A stretch of DNA of 64,000 bases from VAXT01 sp963774625 (lineage in GTDB: Bacteria > Actinomycetota > Thermoleophilia > Gaiellales > Gaiellaceae). The notes under the pieces were generated by a model. It was not told the DNA's origin. It worked only from the letters and a program-made list of their open reading frames with translations, and did not search any database. Where the stretch lies: NCBI GenBank assembly GCA_963774625.1, contig CAVZFQ010000001.1:62001-126000 (forward strand). The letters run 5' to 3'. The number at the start of each line of letters is the position of its first letter. Within the stretch, counting starts at the first letter, position 1. This document shows, in pieces, positions 50,782 to 59,919 of this stretch. Both the position numbers and the translations under genes were made by a program.

Positions 50782-52362
50782 ATGAGACGGCCGCCGCTCC
50801 TTTTGACCGCGGCGGCCGTGCTCATCGTCGGGCTCGTCCTGCTCCCCCTCGCGTACCTCGTCGTGCGCGCGGTAACAGGGGGTGTGGACGCGTGGGAGAT
50901 CCTGACGAGGCGCGGCACGCTCGAGCTCGTCCTTCGCACGGGCGTGCTCGTCGCCGCTGTCGTCGCAGCGGCAATCGCCCTCGGCGTCCCTCTCGCCTGG
51001 CTCGTCGTCCGCACCGATTTGCCGGGCCGCCGCATCTGGGCCGCGGCTGCGGCGCTCCCGCTTGTGATCCCGAGCTACGTCGCCGCCCTCGCTCTCCTCG
51101 GCGCCTTCGGGCCGCGTGGCCTGCTGCAGCGGCTGCTGGAGGAGCCGTTCGGCGTCGAGCGGCTCCCGGAGATCTACGGGTTCCCTGGCGCTTTCCTCGC
51201 GCTGACGCTGTCCACGTACCCGTACGTGTTCCTACTGACCGCGGCCGCGTTGCGGGCACTCGATCCCGCCCTGGAAGAGGCGGCGCGCGGGCTCGGGCGG
51301 GGACCGCTCGCCGTCTTCCGGGAAGTCACTCTGCCGGCGCTGCGGCCCGCGATCGGCGCCGGCGGCCTGCTCGTGGCCCTGTACTCCCTGGCCGACTTCG
51401 GCGCGGTCTCGCTCATGCAGTACCGCGCGCTCACGCACGCGATTTATCTCCAGTACCGATCGCTCTTCGACCGGACACCCGCAGCGGTGCTCGGGCTCGT
51501 GCTCGTCGTGCTCACGGCCGCAGTGCTCGCGATGGAGGGACGAACGAGGAAACGGGCGCGGTACCACCGCACCACTCCGGGAGCGGCACGACAGGCCAGA
51601 CGTGTCGCGCTCGGCCGCTGGCGCTGGCCGGCGCTCGCGTTCTGCGGCGCCGTGGTCGGCCTCTTCCTCGCAGTGCCGCTCGCCGTCCTCATCTACTGGT
51701 CGGCGCGAGCGGTCGAGCTGGGGCGCGGCTCCGAGATCCCCTGGCACGCTGCCCTCAACTCTCTGCTCGCGTCCGGGCTCGCGGCGATCGTCGCCGTCCT
51801 CGCGGCTTTGCCCGTCGCCTACCTGGCCGAGCGCTATCGATCGCCGTGGACACGCCTGCTCGAGCGAGCGGCGTACTCGGCGAACGCGCTGCCGGGGATC
51901 GTGATCGCGCTCGCGCTCGTCTTCTTCGCCGCGCGTTACGGCGGCGTGCTCTACCAGACGCTCGCGTTGCTCGTCTTCGCGTACGTCGTGCGCTTCCTCC
52001 CGCAGGCCCTGGCCGGTACGAGCTCGGCGTTGCGGACGGTCGACCCACACCTGGAGGAGGCGGCCCGTGGGCTCGGCCGTTCGCCGCTCCAGGTGGTCGC
52101 GCGCGTGACCGCGCCCCTCGCCGCCCCCGGCATCCTCGCCGGCGGCGCGCTGGTCTTCCTCTCGGCGATGAAGGAGCTTCCGGCGACGCTGCTCTTACGC
52201 CCGATCGGCTTCGACACCCTCGCGACCGAGATCTGGCGGCATACCGCACTCGGGGCCTATTCCCGGGCCGCTCCCGCGGCGTTGCTGCTGATCCTCGTCT
52301 CCGCGCCGCTGCTCCTCCTGCTCGGCGCACGACGTGAATCCGAGGTTGGCTCGCCCGGATAG
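50782..52362 (+). CDS. fbpB: Ferric-iron ABC permease, duplicated (FbpB)
   Basis: A 526-residue inner-membrane permease with two repeated halves, each containing the ABC-permease EAA loop (LEEAARGLGRGPLAVFREVTLPALRP and LEEAARGLGRSPLQVVARVTAPLAAPG). About 12 transmembrane helices in total. This fused form is typical of FbpB/SfuB systems. ATG 50782 is ten bases after fbpA and it ends 12 bases before the dtxR gene. Confidence 0.88.
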   Translation: MRRPPLLLTAAAVLIVGLVLLPLAYLVVRAVTGGVDAWEILTRRGTLELVLRTGVLVAAVVAAAIALGVPLAWLVVRTDLPGRRIWAAAAALPLVIPSYVAALALLGAFGPRGLLQRLLEEPFGVERLPEIYGFPGAFLALTLSTYPYVFLLTAAALRALDPALEEAARGLGRGPLAVFREVTLPALRPAIGAGGLLVALYSLADFGAVSLMQYRALTHAIYLQYRSLFDRTPAAVLGLVLVVLTAAVLAMEGRTRKRARYHRTTPGAARQARRVALGRWRWPALAFCGAVVGLFLAVPLAVLIYWSARAVELGRGSEIPWHAALNSLLASGLAAIVAVLAALPVAYLAERYRSPWTRLLERAAYSANALPGIVIALALVFFAARYGGVLYQTLALLVFAYVVRFLPQALAGTSSALRTVDPHLEEAARGLGRSPLQVVARVTAPLAAPGILAGGALVFLSAMKELPATLLLRPIGFDTLATEIWRHTALGAYSRAAPAALLLILVSAPLLLLLGARRESEVGSPG

Positions 52363-52374
52363 AGTCATTGCCCC

Positions 52375-53061
52375 ATGGCCGGACACTCGCATTCCGTGGA
52401 CGAGTACCTCGAGACGATCTACTTCCTCGCCTTCCCGATCGGCGAGTACAGCCCGACTACTCCGGGCTCCCCCACGCTCGCTTCCCGGGTGGCCGAGATG
52501 CTCGGAGTCTCCCGTGCCTCGTCCGGGCAGATGCTCAAGCGCCTGGAGGCCGACGGGCTCATCCGCCGCGGCGAGAACAAGGAAGCGATCCTCACCAAGA
52601 CCGGCCGCGCCAGAGCCGAGACGGTCGTCCGCAAGCACCGGATCATCGAACGGCTGTTGACCGATTTCATGGGCTACACAGCCGCCGAGGCCCACGTGCA
52701 CGCAGACGAGCTCGGCGACACCTTCTCCGACGAGATGGTCGACCGGATCGATCAGCGCCTCGGCAACCCCGACCGTTGCCCGCACGGCTGGCCGGTCGAC
52801 CCCGCTTTCGAGCAGGAAGAGAACCGCGACCTGGCCGCACTCGCCGAGCTCGAGCCCGGAACCGTGGCAGAGATCGTCCGTCTCGCCGAGCACGACGGCG
52901 ACCTCCTGCACTACTTCTACGACGAGGGGTTCGTGCCCGGGACGAAGATCGAGGTTCGCGCCGTCCAACCTGCGGCCGGGCAGTTCACGGTGAAGGTCGA
53001 CGGCAAGGAGCGCGCGATCGCCGAGAAGGCCGCCGCGGGGCTCTTCGTCAGGCCCGGCTGA
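52375..53061 (+). CDS. DtxR/IdeR-family metal-dependent repressor
   Basis: A 228-residue repressor: winged helix (SPTLASRVAEMLGVSRASSGQMLKRLEADGLIRR), metal-binding dimerisation domain (HADELGDTFSDEMVDRIDQRLGNPDRCPHGWPV) and a C-terminal SH3-like FeoA-type domain (LHYFYDEGFVPGTKIEVRA...GKERAIAEKAAAGLFV). When loaded with Fe(II) or Mn(II) it should bind the GTAAGG(n4)CCTTAC operators and shut off the transporter in metal-replete cells. Last gene of the iron cassette; overlaps the 3' end of the divergent secreted-protein gene by 14 bases. Confidence 0.92.
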   Translation: MAGHSHSVDEYLETIYFLAFPIGEYSPTTPGSPTLASRVAEMLGVSRASSGQMLKRLEADGLIRRGENKEAILTKTGRARAETVVRKHRIIERLLTDFMGYTAAEAHVHADELGDTFSDEMVDRIDQRLGNPDRCPHGWPVDPAFEQEENRDLAALAELEPGTVAEIVRLAEHDGDLLHYFYDEGFVPGTKIEVRAVQPAAGQFTVKVDGKERAIAEKAAAGLFVRPG

Positions 53062-53713
53062 GCTTGCTGCGGTAGGCGACGTAGCGCCCACTGCGGTAGC
53101 GGAAATACGTCAGCCTCTTGGCGAGAACGTCCCCTGCCGCCCGGCCGAAGAACTCGAGGAGCACCAGCTCCGGCCCCGGATACCGGCGCGAGTCATTCCA
53201 CGGCACGAGGTCGAAGTCACGCAACAACATGCCGTCCGGCGGGGGCTTCGGCGGTCTGCTCGTCGAATAGGAGAACAACGTGTGCGGAGACGGGCACGCC
53301 TCCCCGGGCCGAAGCCGAAGATTCATGACGCGGGCGACTCCCGATCGCGGCCCGTACCCCATCACGAAGAGCACAGCGCGCCGCCTCAACCGGCCTGGAC
53401 CGCTGATCTGGGTAAAGAACAGCTCCCTGCCGGTCGGCACGAGCTTGTAACGCCGCTCTTGCCCGTTGCACTCGTCGTACGCTGTGACGTCGGCCCATTG
53501 ATTCTTGTGATTGGCGTCCATCTCGTTGACGGCCGTAAACCGTTCCAGGTCGCCGTCTGCGTCGAGGTTCCACCGCCGGTCGAGCAGCATCGACGGATGC
53601 GAGGCCGAGGCGGCCGGCGCGAGCAGGAGCGCGAAAAGGAGAGCTAGACCCGCGCTTCTTCGGCCAGGCCTGCAGCGGCGCGCAAAGCGTCGGCCTTGTC
53701 CGTTCGTTCCCAT
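53048..53713 (-). CDS. Secreted protein of unknown function
   Basis: A 221-residue protein with an Arg-rich n-region followed by a hydrophobic core (AGLALLFALLLAPAASASH). The mature part has LDADGDLERFTAVNEMDANHKNQW near the start, an acidic-Asp run that may bind calcium, and repeated beta-strands (YDECNGQERRYKLVPTGREL, ISGPGRLRRRAVLFVMGYG). No family recognised. Its ATG 53713 lies inside the 3' end of metK (70-base overlap), and its 3' end overlaps the dtxR gene by 14 bases. It may be cotranscribed with metK. Confidence 0.6.
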   Translation of the reverse strand: MGTNGQGRRFARRCRPGRRSAGLALLFALLLAPAASASHPSMLLDRRWNLDADGDLERFTAVNEMDANHKNQWADVTAYDECNGQERRYKLVPTGRELFFTQISGPGRLRRRAVLFVMGYGPRSGVARVMNLRLRPGEACPSPHTLFSYSTSRPPKPPPDGMLLRDFDLVPWNDSRRYPGPELVLLEFFGRAAGDVLAKRLTYFRYRSGRYVAYRSKLSRA

Positions 53714-54895
53714 GTGAAGTCGTGGTCGTCTCGGCCGAAATGGCCGTACGCAGCGGTTTTCGCGAAGATCGGGCGCTGCAGGTCGAGGTCGCGGATGATC
53801 GCCGCGGGCCTGAGGTCGAAGTGCTCGCTGACGAGCTTCTCGATCTGCGCCACCGGGATCTTCTCCGTGCCGAACGTGCGCACTGCGACCGAGACCGGGT
53901 GCGCGACGCCGATCGCATACGCGACATTCACCTCGGCGCGGTCGGCGAGCTCCGCGGCGACGATGTTCTTCGCCACGTAGCGGGCCGCGTACGCCGCCGA
54001 GCGGTCGACCTTCGTCGGATCCTTGCCCGAGAAGGCGCCGCCGCCGTGACGCGCTGCGCCGCCGTACGTGTCGACGATGATCTTGCGGCCGGTCAGACCC
54101 GTGTCGCCCATCGGCCCGCCGATCACGAACTTGCCGGTCGGGTTGACGTAGACGAAGTCTCGGTCGGAGCGCAGGCGCTTCTCGTCGTAGAGGTCGTTCG
54201 GAAGGATCGGGTGCAGGACGCGCTCGACGATGTCCGGCTTGATCAGGTCCTCGGCGCTGATCCCGTCCGAGTGCTGCGTGGAGACGAGGATGCGCTCGAT
54301 CTCGACCGGCCGCTGGACGCCGTGCTCGTCGACCTCGTAGCGGACGGTCACCTGCGCCTTGCCGTCGGGCCGCAGGTACGGCAGATCGCCGGCCTTGCGC
54401 ACCTCCGCGAGCCGCTTGCAAATCTTGTGCGCGAGCATGATCGGGAGCGGCATCAGCTCCGGGCTCTCGTTGGAGGCGTAGCCGAACATCATTCCCTGGT
54501 CGCCCGCACCGACGAGGTCCAGCGGATCGTCGTCGCCGGGGTCGTGCTGCACCTCGTACGAGGAGTCCACGCCCTGCGCGATGTCAGGCGACTGCTCGTC
54601 GATCGCGACCACCACGCCGCACGTGTGGGCGTCGAAGCCCCACTCCGAATGCGTGTAGCCGATCTCGGTGATCTTCTTGCGCACGATGCTCGGGATGTCG
54701 ACGTAGGTCTCGGTCGTGATCTCGCCCGCGACGACCACGAGGCCCGTCGTGATCAGCGTCTCGCAGGCGACGCGTCCTCGCGGGTCGTCACGAAGGACGG
54801 CGTCGAGGACGGTGTCCGAGATCTGGTCGGCGATCTTGTCCGGGATGGCCCTCGGTGACCGACTCGGACGTGAAGAGGAATTCGCGGGCTGACAC
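53644..54895 (-). CDS. metK: S-adenosylmethionine synthetase, one frameshift near the N-terminus
   Basis: A 416-residue enzyme making S-adenosylmethionine from methionine and ATP. The blocks GAGDQGMMFGYA, VNPTGKFVIGGPMGDTGLTGRKIIVDTYGG, GGGAFSGKDPTKVDRSAAY and the lysine-rich C-terminus are intact. The N-terminus SAREFLFTSESVTEGHP reads in frame, but an extra base (CCC for CC, forward 54841-54844) breaks the next GHPDKIADQISDTVLDA segment. The repaired start is GTG 54895. As an essential enzyme, a sequence error is the likely cause. Downstream is a secreted-protein gene, upstream the DUF3352-like lipoprotein. Confidence 0.93.
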
Positions 54896-54906
54896 GGCCG
54901 GGAAGG

Positions 54907-56386
54907 CTAGTCGATCGCGAGGAAGAGCTCAGCCGAGTTCGTGCGCCCCTCGACGTCTGCCCAGGCGACCAGCGACCTGAGCGGCTCCAGGTTCCTGCGG
55001 ATCTCCGCGGGAATCGCGGCGCTGCCGCCCGATGCTTCCGCGAGCCCGTAGACGAGCGGCAGGCCGTCCTCGAAGTCGAGCCAGACGAAGCCTGCGGTCT
55101 CGTCCGGCATCCCGGCGGCGTCGAGGGCGCTCTTGAACGCGTCGTCGTCCGCCAGGCGCGGGCCTCCGGAGCGGATCTCCTCGATCGACTGCGCGCCGGT
55201 CGTGACGACGACCTTGCCGTCAAAGGCCGCATAGCGGATCGAGAGCCCCGAGAAGCCGATGCACTTGACCGTCACGCCTGCCTGCTCCGACTCCTGGCAA
55301 GGCTGTGCCAGGGGGAGTTGCTTCAGGAGGTCGTCGACGGTGGCCAGCGCTTGCCTGCTCGTTCGGCGCCTCGAGCAGCAGCGTCACCTCGGGGAACGGC
55401 GTGCCCGGCCGCACGTAGAGCGCGACCTCGTTCTTGAAGAGGCCGGTGAGCGCATCGAACTTGAGGCCGGACATGCGCTCGAACTCCTCGAGCGCTCCCT
55501 GCGCCATCGCCTCTCCCTGGAGCTGTTGCAGCTGCTTGTTCAAGGCATCGCCGCCGCGGAACGCGAGGAAGGCGACCGCGTCGCCCGGCACGTCGGCCAG
55601 CAGCTTCGACTCGAACGTCTCGACCTGGTTGGCCGCCTCGCCCTCCGCTCGCGACGCCGTGACGAGCCTCAGGCCCTCGTCCTGCGCCGCGAGCGCGGCC
55701 GAAATGAACTCCGGCCGCTGGCCGGCCTGCAGCTGGAACAGCGAGCCGCTGGGCAGGAGCGCCGTGTCCTCGATCACCTGCAGCAGCTCGCGGCCGCGCG
55801 CGAACACCGTGACGAGCGAATCGTCGGGCAGCTCGGCGAGCGCGTCCTTGTACGTCGCGTCGTCGGCGAGGCTGTCGCCGGTCGGCACCTGCTGCTTGAA
55901 GCGGTCGATCTTCGCCTGCGAGTCGGAGAGCAAGAGCCAGTCCTCGTGTTCGCCCACGATGAGGTCGTCGCCCGACGGGTCGCTCGCGTTTCCCTTCTGG
56001 ACGGCCGCCTTGAACTTCTCCTCGTCTTTCGGCTTCGTGATGCCCACGACGTTCTCGCCCTGATTCTTGAAGTCGAGCCAGACGAGGCTGATCTCGTCGC
56101 CGAGTGCGGGCTTCACGTCTCGGTCCCAGTCGAGCTTCAGGTCGTCCTCGAACGAGGCGCGCAGGAAGCGGGTCGCCTGGCCGCCGTCGGGGAACTTCTC
56201 GAGCAGCTCCTCGATCTGGTTCCACTGGCTCGAATCCGCGTTGGAATCGACCGTGACGAAGGCCGGCGCGTTCGCGGGGACGATCTCGGCGCCGCCCGAA
56301 GCGGCCTTGTCGCTCGCGCCGCAACCCGCGAGGGCGAGCGCGGCGGCGCCGATCAGAGCTAGTCGAAAAAGACGCACGGCCTGCAT
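54907..56386 (-). CDS. DUF3352-like lipoprotein, one frameshift
   Basis: A ~490-residue lipoprotein (signal RLFRLALIGAAALALAGC, lipobox LAGC). Repeated strand-rich segments such as VPANAPAFVTVDSNADSSQWNQIEELL and FARGRELLQVIEDTALLP match actinobacterial DUF3352 lipoproteins. The frame breaks near 55345-55352 (one extra base), joining EAPNEQA to LATVDDLLKQLPLAQPCQES. Located two bases from the gpsA stop and 11 bases before metK. Function unknown; probable cell-envelope role. Confidence 0.75.
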
Positions 56387-56387
56387 G

Positions 56388-57339
56388 CTACTCCGCGGTC
56401 GGGACACGGCCCATGAGCCCGGCCACGAGCTCGTGCAGGCTGCCGCCGCCGAGGATCTCGCAGACCCCGCTGGGTGATCGGCAGGTCGACGCCGACGCGG
56501 GTGCCGAGGTCGTCGAGCACCGGCGCGGTCGTCAGCCCCTCGACGGTCCCGATCTCGGCCTCCGCCGCTTCCGGGGTCGCCCCACGCGCGATCAGCTCCC
56601 CCGCCCGGCGGTTGCGGCCGAGGTGAGACCAGCAGGTGACGATCAGGTCGCCCATGCCGGCGAGCCCGGCAAACGTCTCACCGCGCGCGCCGCAGGCCAG
56701 GCCCAGACGGGCCATCTCGGCCTGGCCGCGAGTGACCATCGCCGACTTCGCGTTGTCGCCGAGCCGGAGCCCGTCCACGCCGCCGGCGGCGAGCGCGATC
56801 ACGTTCTTCGCCGCCGCGCAGAGCTCGACCCCAACCAGGTCGGTGTTGACATAGACGCGGAACGTGAGCGAGTTCAGCTCGTCCTGGAGCCACTCGGCGA
56901 GGGCCTCGTCTTCGCTTGCGATGACAGCCGCGGCAGGCAGTCCGTGGCCGATCTCCTCGGCGAAGTTCGGGCCGGAGAGCACTGCGGCGGGCCGGTCACT
57001 GAGGAGCGTCGACAGCCGGTTGCCGGTCTCGGGGTCGAGGCCCTTGGTCAGGCTGAGCACCGGGCCGTCAGCCGGTAGGGAGCGCACGACCTCGGCGAAC
57101 GATCGGCTCGGCACGGCGATCACGGTCACGTCCGCGTCGGGCAGGCCGTCGCCCAGCGTCACGGCGTCGACGTCGCCGAGGTGGACGTCCGACAGGTAGC
57201 GCGGGTTGCGCTTGGTCGCGGCGATCGCGGTTGCCTGTTCCGCATCGCGGCAGGCGATCGTCACCTCGTGGCCACGCTCGACGAGCACATGCGTGAACGC
57301 CGTCCCCCACGCCCCCGCGCCGACGACGTTCGCCTTCAC
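56388..57339 (-). CDS. gpsA: Glycerol-3-phosphate dehydrogenase (NAD(P)+), one frameshift near C-terminus
   Basis: A 316-residue enzyme that reduces dihydroxyacetone phosphate to glycerol-3-phosphate for lipids. It starts VVGAGAWGTAFTHVLVERGHEV (NAD site), with SLTKGLDPETG, SGPNFAEEIGHGLPAA and the lysine-containing CAAAKNVIALAAGGVDGL. Near 56468-56475 one extra base disrupts the end; in the repaired frame it closes GVCEILGGGSLHELVAGLMGRVPTAE and stops at 56388. GTG 57339 overlaps the der stop as GTGA. Confidence 0.93.
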
Positions 57340-58643
57340 GTCTTTCTCACGAAGTCGATCGACACCGGCACGCCTTCCATCTGGAAACGCTCTCGCAGTT
57401 GATTCTCGACCCAGTACCCGTAGTCGCGCGTCACCAGACCCGGATCGTTGACGAAGAAACGAAAGCGAGGCGGTCGAACGGTCGTCTGCGTCCCGTAGAG
57501 CAGGTTGAGGCTCTTGCCGTTCTTCGAGGGCGGCTGCCGGGCCTCGCGGAGCTCGCCGAGGAAGCGGTTGAGCTCGGGCGTCGGGACGCGCGCCGTGTGC
57601 TTGTCGTAGAGCCGCTCGACGTAGTCGAGGAGCCGGCTCACTCCGCGACCCGTGGTCGCGGAGACGGTCACGACGGGCGGGCGCTGCCGCAGGCGTTCCG
57701 CGATCCGCGCTCGTGCGTCCTCGATGCCGAGCTGGCCGATGTCCCACTTGTTGAGAGCGACGAGCGTCGAGTCCTGCGCCTTGCGCGCGACATCGGCGAC
57801 GGTCAGGTCGTGATCGACGATGCCTTCGCTCGCATCGATGAGGACAACCGCCACGTCGGCCCGCTCCGCAGCCTGCAGCGCTCGCAGCTCCGAGTAGTAC
57901 TCGATGCCCTGGCGCGCGCGGCGCTTCCGGCGCAGGCCCGCGGTGTCGACGAGGACGAAGGTGCGGTCGCCGCGCTTGAGCACGGTGTCGATCGAGTCCC
58001 GCGTCGTGCCCGGGGTCTCCGAGACGATCACGCGCTCCTCGCCGAGCAGGGCATTCAGGAGGCTCGACTTGCCGACGTTGGGGCGGCCGAGGATCGCAAC
58101 GCGAATCGCCTCCTCCCCCACCTCGGCCGGACCGGAGCCCGGGAGGCGCGCGATGATCAAGTCCAGCAGGTCGCCCGTCCCGTGGCCGTGCAGGCTCGAC
58201 AGCGCGATCGGATCCCCGAGGCCGAGACGGTGGAACTCGAGCGCCGCCGTCTCGTTGCCGGGCTCGTCGATCTTGTTGGCGATGAGAAAGACCGGCTTGT
58301 GCGCGCGGCGCAGGATCGCGGCGATCTCCTCGTCACCCGGCGTGATCCCGATCTGGGCGTCGACCACGAACAGGATGAGGTCGGCCTCGGCGATCGCCGC
58401 GCGCGCCTGATCGGCGACCTGGCCCGTCAGCGGCGAGGGATCGACGATGTCCACGCCGCCGGTGTCGATGAGGCGGAACCGGTGGCCCGACCACTCGCAG
58501 GTCAGGTCCTTGCGATCCCGTGTCACCCCCGGGGTCTCGTGCACGACCGCCGTCCGCGTGCCGGTGAGCCGGTTGACGAGCGTCGATTTCCCGACGTTGG
58601 GGAAGCCAACGACGGCGACGGTGCCGAGAAGATCGGTGCTCAC
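57336..58643 (-). CDS. der: Ribosome-assembly GTPase Der (EngA), tandem G domains
   Basis: A 435-residue GTPase needed for 50S maturation. Two G domains: GFPNVGKSTLVNRLTG with DTGGVDIVDPSPLTGQ, and GRPNVGKSSLLNALLGEE with DTAGLRRKRRAR, followed by the KH-like C-terminal domain (PPRFRFFVNDPGLVTRDYGYWVENQLRERF). GTG 58643 overlaps the plsC stop (GTGA). In the usual conserved cmk-plsC-der-gpsA string. Confidence 0.97.
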   Translation of the reverse strand: MSTDLLGTVAVVGFPNVGKSTLVNRLTGTRTAVVHETPGVTRDRKDLTCEWSGHRFRLIDTGGVDIVDPSPLTGQVADQARAAIAEADLILFVVDAQIGITPGDEEIAAILRRAHKPVFLIANKIDEPGNETAALEFHRLGLGDPIALSSLHGHGTGDLLDLIIARLPGSGPAEVGEEAIRVAILGRPNVGKSSLLNALLGEERVIVSETPGTTRDSIDTVLKRGDRTFVLVDTAGLRRKRRARQGIEYYSELRALQAAERADVAVVLIDASEGIVDHDLTVADVARKAQDSTLVALNKWDIGQLGIEDARARIAERLRQRPPVVTVSATTGRGVSRLLDYVERLYDKHTARVPTPELNRFLGELREARQPPSKNGKSLNLLYGTQTTVRPPRFRFFVNDPGLVTRDYGYWVENQLRERFQMEGVPVSIDFVRKT

Positions 58644-59290
58644 GCCGGCGGTGTCGCGACCCGCGGGCGGCCGAGCTCGTGCATCTCGATCAGCCAGTGC
58701 CAGAGGCGCGAGATCTCCTCGCCGATGAGAGCCGAGGCTTCGCGGTAGCCCCTGCCCCCGCGGGGGATGTCGCCGAAGCGCATCGGCTCGCTCCACGCGA
58801 TCGAGACCGGGTGGAAGTTCCCCGGCTTCCAGAACTGCGAGCCGTGGATGGCCCCGCAGACGACCGGCACGTCCTCCTGCACGGCGACCATGCCGGCCCC
58901 GGGCATGACCTCGCCGAGAACGCCCCCCTTTTGCCTGGTGCCTTCGACGAACAGCCCGAGAGCGTGCCCGTCGGCGACGACCTCCTTCATCCTGCGCACT
59001 GCGACGCGGTCGGACTCGCCGCGGCGGACCGAGAAGGCTCCGAAGCTCTCGAGCAGTTGGCCCAGCCCCGGCACCTTGTACACCTCGGACTTGGCCATGA
59101 AGTAGACGATCCGCGGCACGGCTGAGCCGAACGCAGGCGGGTCGATCCACGAGAAGTGGTTCATCGCGAGCACGACGCCGCCGGTCGGCGGGATGCGCTC
59201 CACCCCGTAGACGCGGAGCGGCGCGAACAGCCTCGTGACCGGCTCGATGGTGAGCCGCCCGAGCTTCCAGACGAAAGGAACCGCGTTCAT
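58640..59290 (-). CDS. plsC: 1-Acyl-sn-glycerol-3-phosphate acyltransferase
   Basis: A 216-residue lysophosphatidate acyltransferase. The catalytic HX4D box is MNHFSWIDP, followed by FVEGTRQKGG and the glycerol-phosphate-binding region MAKSEVYKVPGLGQLLESFGAF. It supplies phosphatidic acid, so it works in the same pathway as the glycerol-3-phosphate dehydrogenase encoded further along. ATG 59290, overlapping the cmk stop by four bases. Confidence 0.95.
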   Translation of the reverse strand: MNAVPFVWKLGRLTIEPVTRLFAPLRVYGVERIPPTGGVVLAMNHFSWIDPPAFGSAVPRIVYFMAKSEVYKVPGLGQLLESFGAFSVRRGESDRVAVRRMKEVVADGHALGLFVEGTRQKGGVLGEVMPGAGMVAVQEDVPVVCGAIHGSQFWKPGNFHPVSIAWSEPMRFGDIPRGGRGYREASALIGEEISRLWHWLIEMHELGRPRVATPPA

Positions 59291-59919
59291 GCCGTCGAGT
59301 GTGCCCGCACCATGGCCTCGATGCGAGCGACGACGTCCTCCACGTCGAGCGTGCTCGTGTCGATCACCTCGGCATCGTCCGCGGGCTGCATGCGTGCCGC
59401 GTCGCTCTCGTCGCGCATGCGCAGGTCGGTGGCGAGCGCGTCGGCGCCGATGTCGGGCCGCTCGGCCAGGCGCCGCTCCGCGCGCACGCCGCGGTCGGCG
59501 ACGAGGTAGACCTTCACCTCGGCATCGGGCGCGACGACCGTTCCGATGTCGCGACCCTCGATGACCGCGTTCCCGAGCACCGCGAGGTCGCGCTGGCGCT
59601 CGCGCATGACCACCCGCACCTCGTGGTGCCTGGCGACGACGGGCACGAGGCGGTCGATGCGCGCCTGGCGGATGGCGTCTGTGACGTCGGAGCCCGCGAT
59701 CGTCACGCGGCCGCCGTCATCCAGCCCGACCGGATAGTCACGCGCGAGCTCGCCGAGCCGAGGGCCCTGGTCGAGCGGGATCGCGTCACGCATCGCGAGC
59801 CACGTCAGCGCGCGGTACATGGCGCCGGTATCGAGGTAGCGAAAACCGAGCCGCTCCGCCAGCCGGCGCGCGACCGTGCTCTTCCCGGCCCCGGCGGGCC
59901 CATCAATGGCGACGATCAT
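59287..59919 (-). CDS. cmk: Cytidylate kinase
   Basis: A 210-residue (d)CMP kinase: Walker A IDGPAGAGKSTVARRLAERLGFRYLDTGAMYRALTW, the usual N-terminus of the family, then EGRDIGTVVAPDAEVKVYLVADRGVRAERRLAERP. It recycles (d)CMP to (d)CDP. ATG 59919 overlaps the AroA-like stop by four bases (ATGA), so it is translated with it. Confidence 0.97.
   Translation of the reverse strand: MIVAIDGPAGAGKSTVARRLAERLGFRYLDTGAMYRALTWLAMRDAIPLDQGPRLGELARDYPVGLDDGGRVTIAGSDVTDAIRQARIDRLVPVVARHHEVRVVMRERQRDLAVLGNAVIEGRDIGTVVAPDAEVKVYLVADRGVRAERRLAERPDIGADALATDLRMRDESDAARMQPADDAEVIDTSTLDVEDVVARIEAMVRAHSTA

Noticed and set aside
54896..54906. SAM riboswitch in front of metK
   Set aside because: Only 11 bases separate metK from the previous gene, so there is no space.
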